From Gymnogyps californianus (lineage: Eukaryota; Chordata; Aves; Accipitriformes; Cathartidae), in assembly GCF_018139145.2 (NCBI RefSeq), contig NC_059477.1, positions 31,041,502 to 31,105,501 on the forward strand: DNA of 64,000 nt, written 5' to 3'. Position 1 is the stretch's first letter. Each line of letters starts with the position of its first letter. This document shows, piece by piece, positions 59,001 to 64,000 of this stretch. A model generated the notes under the pieces. The model ran no database searches, was not told the origin of the DNA, and saw nothing but the letters and a program-made list of their open reading frames with translations. The position numbers were made by a program, and so were the translations under genes.

Positions 59001-60459
59001 TACACAGAAAAGTTTCATGTGGATGTTGGCAGTGCAAGTTTCCCCTTGGTATTTATTGCTCTAGTGCAGTTTTAAAGCAGGAAAGACTGGAAAGGGAAAA
59101 TTTACTACCTGCCATGCTTTACTGCTCTGCTGATATGGTAACTGAAACCCCTTTTGGTAAAAGGAGTCCTACAGTGAGCATGCTCTCATTGGGAAATAAG
59201 CAATCAGTTTCAAACTAAGCTAAGCTGGGTGAAATCCCATTCCGGTCAAACACCAGCTGCTTTTCGTCATGGCTACTGTGAATCTAATTTGAATTTACCG
59301 GTAACGTTTTTAAAGGCTAGAAATGATCACTTGTAGTGAACTTGTCATCACTGTGATGGATTGCTGTTTCTAAGGAAAAAAAAAAAGACTACAGGAGTAA
59401 CACTTACTGGACTTCTGATTTAATAGGGCTCAACTCCACCAGTGACTGTGTTCAAGGGCTCAAAGAAGCCTTACCTAAAAGAATGTATCTTAATTATCAA
59501 CCATGACACTGGAGAATGTCGCCTAGAGAAACTTAGTAGCAACATCACTGTGAAAAAAACCAGGTGGGTGATTTACAGGAGAAACCTCTGTGCTTTACTC
59601 ATTGTGAAAATCGATTTGTTAATGGGTCTAAATTGAGATACATAACTACTCATTACTATTTTTAGCAAAACATTATTTTTAGAAAGTACCTGGCCTTGTT
59701 CAATAGAGTGAAAAGCCTGCTTTCTCAGCACACTGACTTCACAGCTTTCGAGTCTTGACTGGCGGAAGAAATGGGAACTTTTTTTTTTTTTAACTAAAAA
59801 ACTGTCACATTGTTGAAAGAGATGGTAGCTATTTTCTGATGAGTTTAGAGGGGAAGAAAATCTGTTTGGAAGGTAGCTTGCCTACTGTCTTCTGACTTCT
59901 AAATGAGGAAATAAAAAAAGATAAATTCTGTGACATGTTCAGTAATATTAATGGCTTATTTTTCTCATACCAGGTTTTTGAATGTATATATATTTTTTTT
60001 TTTTTCTGCTGCTGATTCCATATAAGTCATTTCCAGCAGAATTATTATTAAGTGATCCTGGGTAGCCAGGTATAAAAACAAATCAACTGACAAAGGGTTA
60101 AAAAGTTATTAGCACTATATTAAAAAACAATTTTTTAATACATCTATATAGAATTATATGCCAGTATAATAACGTACCTAGAAATCTAATGATGCTATTT
60201 AGAAAGGCATGACAAATAATTCCATAACTTAAGGTACTGTATCCCCTGTATTCTTGCCTTTTTCCTTGCATCTTGTCTTCTAGTAATTAAAAATCTTTTG
60301 CTTTTATACACAGAGCTGAAGGAAGCAGTAAAGTCCAGTCTCGCATAGAGCAGCAGCAGCAGCAAATGCGAAATGCAACTAAGGTTCCAAACAACGTTAA
60401 AAATTCTCCACCAAAAGAAAAGATGTTTCCATCTTCTCCTATGGATGATATTGAACGAG
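55910..60459 (+). CDS. EAF2: ELL-associated factor 2, 5' part (residues 1-160), four coding exons
   Basis: EAF2 is a nuclear protein that binds ELL and stimulates RNA polymerase II elongation; in mammals it is androgen-responsive and has tumour-suppressor activity. Exons 55910-56012, 58654-58748, 59427-59563 and 60314-60459 join in phase into 160 residues plus one base. The EAF N-terminal domain (about residues 10-115) is complete and nearly identical to human EAF2, with [69 protein letters not shown] and VKKTRAEGSSK. Residues 121-126 hold a short glutamine run, as in mammalian EAF2. The match to [10 protein letters not shown] and the Q-run separates it from EAF1. The serine/acidic transactivation region lies beyond 64,000, so the gene is cut by the window. 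The ATG is the first in this frame giving the family N-terminus. Confidence 0.97.
56037..56126. repeat. Perfect inverted repeat, 44-bp arms, 2-nt spacer
   Basis: Positions 56,037-56,080 are the exact reverse complement of 56,083-56,126, with only GA between them. Each arm starts or ends with CTCAGGGGAGCGCTGGG or its complement, and the arms are extremely GC-rich. Similarity stops abruptly outside the arms. It lies 24 bp inside EAF2 intron 1, after the exon 1 donor. It may be a real extruding hairpin or a fold-back artefact of sequencing or assembly. Confidence 0.95.
56127..58653 (+). other. EAF2 intron 1
   Basis: CpG-rich up to about 56,290, then ordinary AT-rich intron. Open frames around 57.5-58.0 kb in both strands have no recognisable homology and are treated as chance. 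No repeat family was recognised apart from the hairpin at the start. Confidence 0.7.
58654..58748 (+). CDS. EAF2: EAF2 coding exon 2 (residues 35-66)
   Basis: Acceptor TTGTATTTAG|ATGACT, donor ATTGAG|GTGAGT. It encodes [20 protein letters not shown] and [12 protein letters not shown]. It ends on a codon boundary. Confidence 0.96.
59427..59563 (+). CDS. EAF2: EAF2 coding exon 3 (residues 67-111)
   Basis: Acceptor TTTAATAG|GGCTCA, donor AACCAG|GTGGGT. It encodes [20 protein letters not shown] and [20 protein letters not shown], identical in these stretches to human EAF2 as I remember it. Two bases of the last codon are left for exon 4. Confidence 0.96.
60314..60459 (+). CDS. EAF2: EAF2 coding exon 4 (residues 112-160)
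   Basis: Acceptor ATACACAG|AGCTGA, donor GAACGAG|GTAAGC. It encodes [20 protein letters not shown] and [18 protein letters not shown]. This is the linker after the EAF domain, with the short Q-run. Confidence 0.95.
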
Positions 60460-61479
60460 GTAAGCTCCACTGGCACATAAGTTTCAGAAACTTTGCTTTT
60501 AACTAGCAATTAGTTTTTAAGAGCCAAGGTTTTTTGTTTGTGTGGTTTTGTTTGTTTTGTTTTTTTTTTTTAATTTGAGATTCACACTAGAAGCTGATTA
60601 TGTAAGCACTTTACCCTGATATGGAAGTGACCACTCTGGCTCAAGTGGTAACAAAGCAGTATTTGAAACTGGCTAAGGTAAAAAATCAGATGAACCATTA
60701 GGCTTAATAATGCTAAGGGTCCCACTGCTCACTCTCCTTGATTCTGTCTTCCGCTGCTACTTTAATCAACTATATAGTTGGTTGTATTGTGGCACTGTAA
60801 CTGAGTCATTTCCATTTTGACATTGCTCCTCATTCTTTCTCTGCACTCAGCAAACATACAGATTACAGTGCTTTACAACTCAAAATGCATTTTAAATTAC
60901 TGGATAAGACCTTGTGAAAGATGAAGTTCCAATGAAAAAGACAGCTAAAAACCTGCATAAATCAACCCTTGAACAGTGCTATGTGCTGTGTTCTTGAGAG
61001 ACTCTGGTTTGGTGCAGGACTGGTATTTCACTTAATAGGAGGCCTTATTTCCTTTTAGAGGACAAGGAAGATGGCAGGTGGTAATTACTTGCTACAGAAA
61101 TGCTGACAGGTGGCAGTTTCATTGACTGGAATTGACATCTGCCTCCCAAGATGTTCTGAATTCCTTTAAACAGATTTTTTTTTTTTTTTTTAGATGTGTT
61201 GTTATGAAGGGGTTTTTTGTTCCATTTTGGTCTTAAACTCTGACCAGAAATCTCTACTATGGAACTAGAATGAATACATCTGAGGTTGCAAAGAGGAAGG
61301 AGTACTTGAGTGCATGGAATAAAATGAGGCTTTTTCTTGGTGGTCTGTTGTTTTGGGGGGAATGGTGGTGTCAAACATACTGCAAGCCACTAAAGTGGCT
61401 GCCAACATGTATCAGACTCTTGTGTAGTGCCAGTCCAATTTTGAGTACTTCTAAAGAATGTGTAATAATTGACAAATAG

Positions 61480-62250
61480 GGATTGTAGGGACCTTTTAAA
61501 GTCATCTAGTCCATCCTTCTGTCCTAAAGTCAGATTTCTGACATTTTTTAACCTGTTCTTAAAGCCTTCCGGTGACAGATCCTGTGTTGTCTCTGGCAAT
61601 CCATTCCAGGGCTTTGCTCTCCTTACTGTTCAGGTTCTTCCTAATAAATAATCTGACAGTAAGCCCATTACTACTTTCGTATTTATCATGCAAGTATAGA
61701 CCAGATTACTCTGCTGCTTTTGAGCAGTCCTTCATGTACTCAGAAGCTCCTATTTCTTTCCCATTCTTCATGCAAAATGATGCCAGCTGGTTCAATCTTT
61801 CCTTAGAAGTTAAGTTTTCTAGATCTCTGATTCATTGTCACTCTCCTTTAGCTATCTTACAACGAGTCCAAAAAGTTCCTGAAGTATAGTGCCTCAATAT
61901 ATTTACTGTTTCAGCTAAGGTGTTAGCAGTGCTGAGTTGAGCAAGAAGACTGTCTTTACAGGCACTATTCATCTTTATACACAAAGACCAAATATTATCA
62001 CGTCCTGGTGTAATGCTTGTCATTTCTGCAACAGCACGGTGTGGTAGAACTGTGCATAGTGACCCGCTGTAACTTGAGACTCTTCAGAAGTGTTGCCTAC
62101 TTAATCGTTCTTCATCCCATGGTTGTGTAACTGACTATTCCTGCTTAAGTACACTACCTTGAACTTGTTACTAACTTTGTTTTCTTGGATGGGGGAAAGA
62201 TCACTCTACCTTTGTCCTCTAGTATACGTACAGCCATTCCTTCACTGTTT
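61480..62250 (-). mobile_element. Ancient CR1 LINE 3' fragment, inverted
   Basis: Read on the minus strand, the fragment ends with GGATGGACTAGATGACTTTA and AAAGGTCCCTACAA, the typical CR1 3' end. Upstream, the plus-strand text CCTTCCGGTGACAGATCC, AATCCATTCCAGGGCTTTG, GGTTCTTCCTAATAAATAA, TAAGCCCATTACTACTTTC and ATTCCTGCTTAAGTACACTA follows in order the reverse complement of old CR1 3' untranslated regions. It is strongly diverged, so older than most avian CR1 copies. The 5' limit is approximate. Confidence 0.7.
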
Positions 62251-62618
62251 GAAAATACTTAATTTAAATTCCATCAGATTAAATTACATCAAAATTCAAG
62301 GCAGAGATGTTATTCCTCAGTTTTTGGTATTAACTGTTAGCCTTTCACTTAAAATTTTTCTCTTATTAGACATTGGTGAGAGCAGGGAGGAAGTGGAATT
62401 AAATGCATAGGGCTTGAGTGGTATCTTTCAGTTAGCTTACAGCTGCAGATGTGTGGTACATCAGTTTTTTCTTTGGCCTTTCTTCTCTAGAATTAATTTT
62501 GAAATGACTTATTGTTCTGCTAGCTGCATCCTAATTTTTGCCTTAGCTTTTCTGTCTTCTTTTCTGTCCTTAAGCTGTCCTCTTCTACATGTCCTTAGTA
62601 ACAGGAGGATGATTCCTT

Positions 62619-62655
62619 CCCCCCCCCCCTTTCCCTTCCCCTTCCCCTTCTCTTT
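62619..62655 (+). repeat. Pyrimidine tract with C11 run
   Basis: Eleven C bases are followed by a CCTTTCC-type repetitive tract up to CTTTCC. It is low-complexity DNA in EAF2 intron 4. Confidence 0.85.
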
Positions 62656-62780
62656 CCTTACGTTTGAGTCAGCCAGTATGGTCTTTTATTGTACTTTCTG
62701 TTCTTCCCTGGCTTTGGGTTAGTTTGTCCTTGGTAGCCATAGCCACACTATTTCAGGTGCCATTTTTCCTGAACACCATT

Positions 62781-62849
62781 TTCCTTTAGACTGGCCTTTG
62801 ATAAGGCTGACTGGCCTAAGTACCTTTCCTTTAGAGTGGCCTTCGATAA
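62781..62849 (+). repeat. Direct repeat of 24 bp, period 45
   Basis: TTCCTTTAGACTGGCCTTTG plus ATAA at 62,781-62,804 recurs with two mismatches at 62,826-62,849. A partial GACTGGCCTAAG lies between. It is a small old tandem duplication in EAF2 intron 4. Confidence 0.85.
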
Positions 62850-64000
62850 CTCAGAAATGGAAGGCTTCATGGAAGTTTGTGTTGAAGCTTATTCTTTTGT
62901 TCTCCCTTCTCTTGATTAAGCTCTGAGCTGTCTTGCATCTTGGTGACTTTCATCTTCAACCTGTTCTTCTGTATTGGGTGAATTTGAAGTGAGATGAGCC
63001 ACTCCCCTACTTGCTTTTTATGTCTGCTATATCAAAGCTGTTCCTGAAGCATTCCAAGTGCTTGTAAGACCATCTTACCAAATGTCTGGGTAGTTACAAT
63101 CTTTTATAATGATGAACTTCTGCACTCTGGGTAACTCTTCAAGTCACTGTATAAAATCTCCATCCACCATGATTCAGTGGTTGGTTTCAGACTTCTTGCT
63201 TCAGGAGCACCCCTATTTTGCACAATTATTATGTGTACCCTTTCTGCAAAACTTAACTTCCTCTGTATGTTGGACTTCGGCTAGTATATATCAAAAATGC
63301 ATACTGTGCAGCATGATCTATCCAGTCATACTCTCCTAAATATTATTATAGTCAGGTGAGTTATTTCATCAAGAATGCAAGTTGGTTGAGTCAATTTGAT
63401 CTGTTAATTTCTGTTATTTCTTGTCTACCTCATGTTGTTCTAGCTTCCTGCCCCCCCAAATCTATAAAGAGAACAAGAATTTGGTGAGATCTTCCTAGTA
63501 GTAAACTGTGGATGGTTCCTTTGGATATTATTCATGCTTAACTTGGTTTTGAGCAAAATGTCATATAGTCCAAACAAGTGTATTGATTGTAATGCTGAAC
63601 TGCTGGGAGGCATTTTGGGTGCAGCTGCAGACATCTTACAGCTAACTTATCTGTGTGATTGTAACTGCAGTTTTTAGTCAGTGAAAGGCATCTTTGGGGG
63701 TGCTAAGGAAAATACAGAAGACTTGCTAGTTGCAGAAATTAAAGGCTATGTGGGATGCACTACCCTGTGGAATGTGGGGTTAGCATTTGGGTTCACAGTC
63801 ACCCTTGTTCTAATGCTTGGCTTGAAAGGGAGAAAGTGCCCAAGCTACGAGAGAAGAAAACCACATGACAGGCTGGATGCTTGCTTGTGCCCTTTACTTT
63901 GTTCTGGAGAGTTTTGGTGGGTTTGGTTTGGTTTTTTTAGTTGCTATAATGCGTGTACCTGATTTCTGTTGTTGATTTTTCTTTTTTATTATTTTTTTTC

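Larger units (their letters stand above)
60460..64000 (+). other. EAF2 intron 4 (start), cut by the window end
   Basis: No further EAF2 exon was recognised; the next should begin with ELKAE-type sequence followed by serine and acidic residues. The stretch contains an old inverted CR1 fragment, a pyrimidine tract and a small direct repeat listed separately. Confidence 0.7.

Overview
The window is vertebrate genomic DNA, almost certainly from a neoavian bird. Genes are split into small exons with GT-AG introns. There are CR1 LINE fragments, two solo endogenous-retrovirus LTRs of a type I associate with Neoaves, and two CpG islands. No prokaryotic, organellar or RNA-gene features were found, and most open frames longer than 60 codons are chance.

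Layout: (1) 1-29,090 is a long interval with no coding exon I can support. It holds scattered old repeats, a palindromic MITE-like remnant (about 5.34 kb), a duplicated 20-mer (9.94 kb), homopolymers and a complete solo LTR (23,017-23,591) flanked by TATGG duplications. (2) 29,090-30,330 is a strong CpG island with an RFX-type X-box and a candidate minus-strand splice donor; its gene is not identified. Human synteny makes the 5' end of GOLGB1 the first candidate. (3) 30,330-35,817 is intergenic, with MIR-like fragments and a second solo LTR (33,258-33,911) flanked by GCTGG duplications. (4) 35,818-54,849, minus strand, is the complete coding region of IQCB1 (nephrocystin-5). Thirteen coding exons join in phase into a 602-residue protein, and a degraded CR1 lies in intron 8. 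(5) 54,850-55,909 is a shared CpG-island promoter. (6) 55,910 to the window end, plus strand, is the start of EAF2 (ELL-associated factor 2). Four coding exons cover residues 1-160 and the gene continues past the window.

IQCB1 and EAF2 are head to head, as in mammals, with 1,060 bp between their start codons. IQCB1 acts at the ciliary transition zone and binds calmodulin through IQ motifs. EAF2 is a nuclear co-factor of the elongation factor ELL. They share a promoter region but no evident pathway.

The observations most worth following are: a perfect 44-bp-arm inverted repeat with a 2-nt spacer just inside EAF2 intron 1, which may be an assembly fold-back; a 26-codon upstream ORF whose stop overlaps the EAF2 start as ATGA; the two intact solo LTRs, one carrying a TATA box and a splice-donor consensus; and the unassigned CpG island beside about 29 kb without recognised exons.
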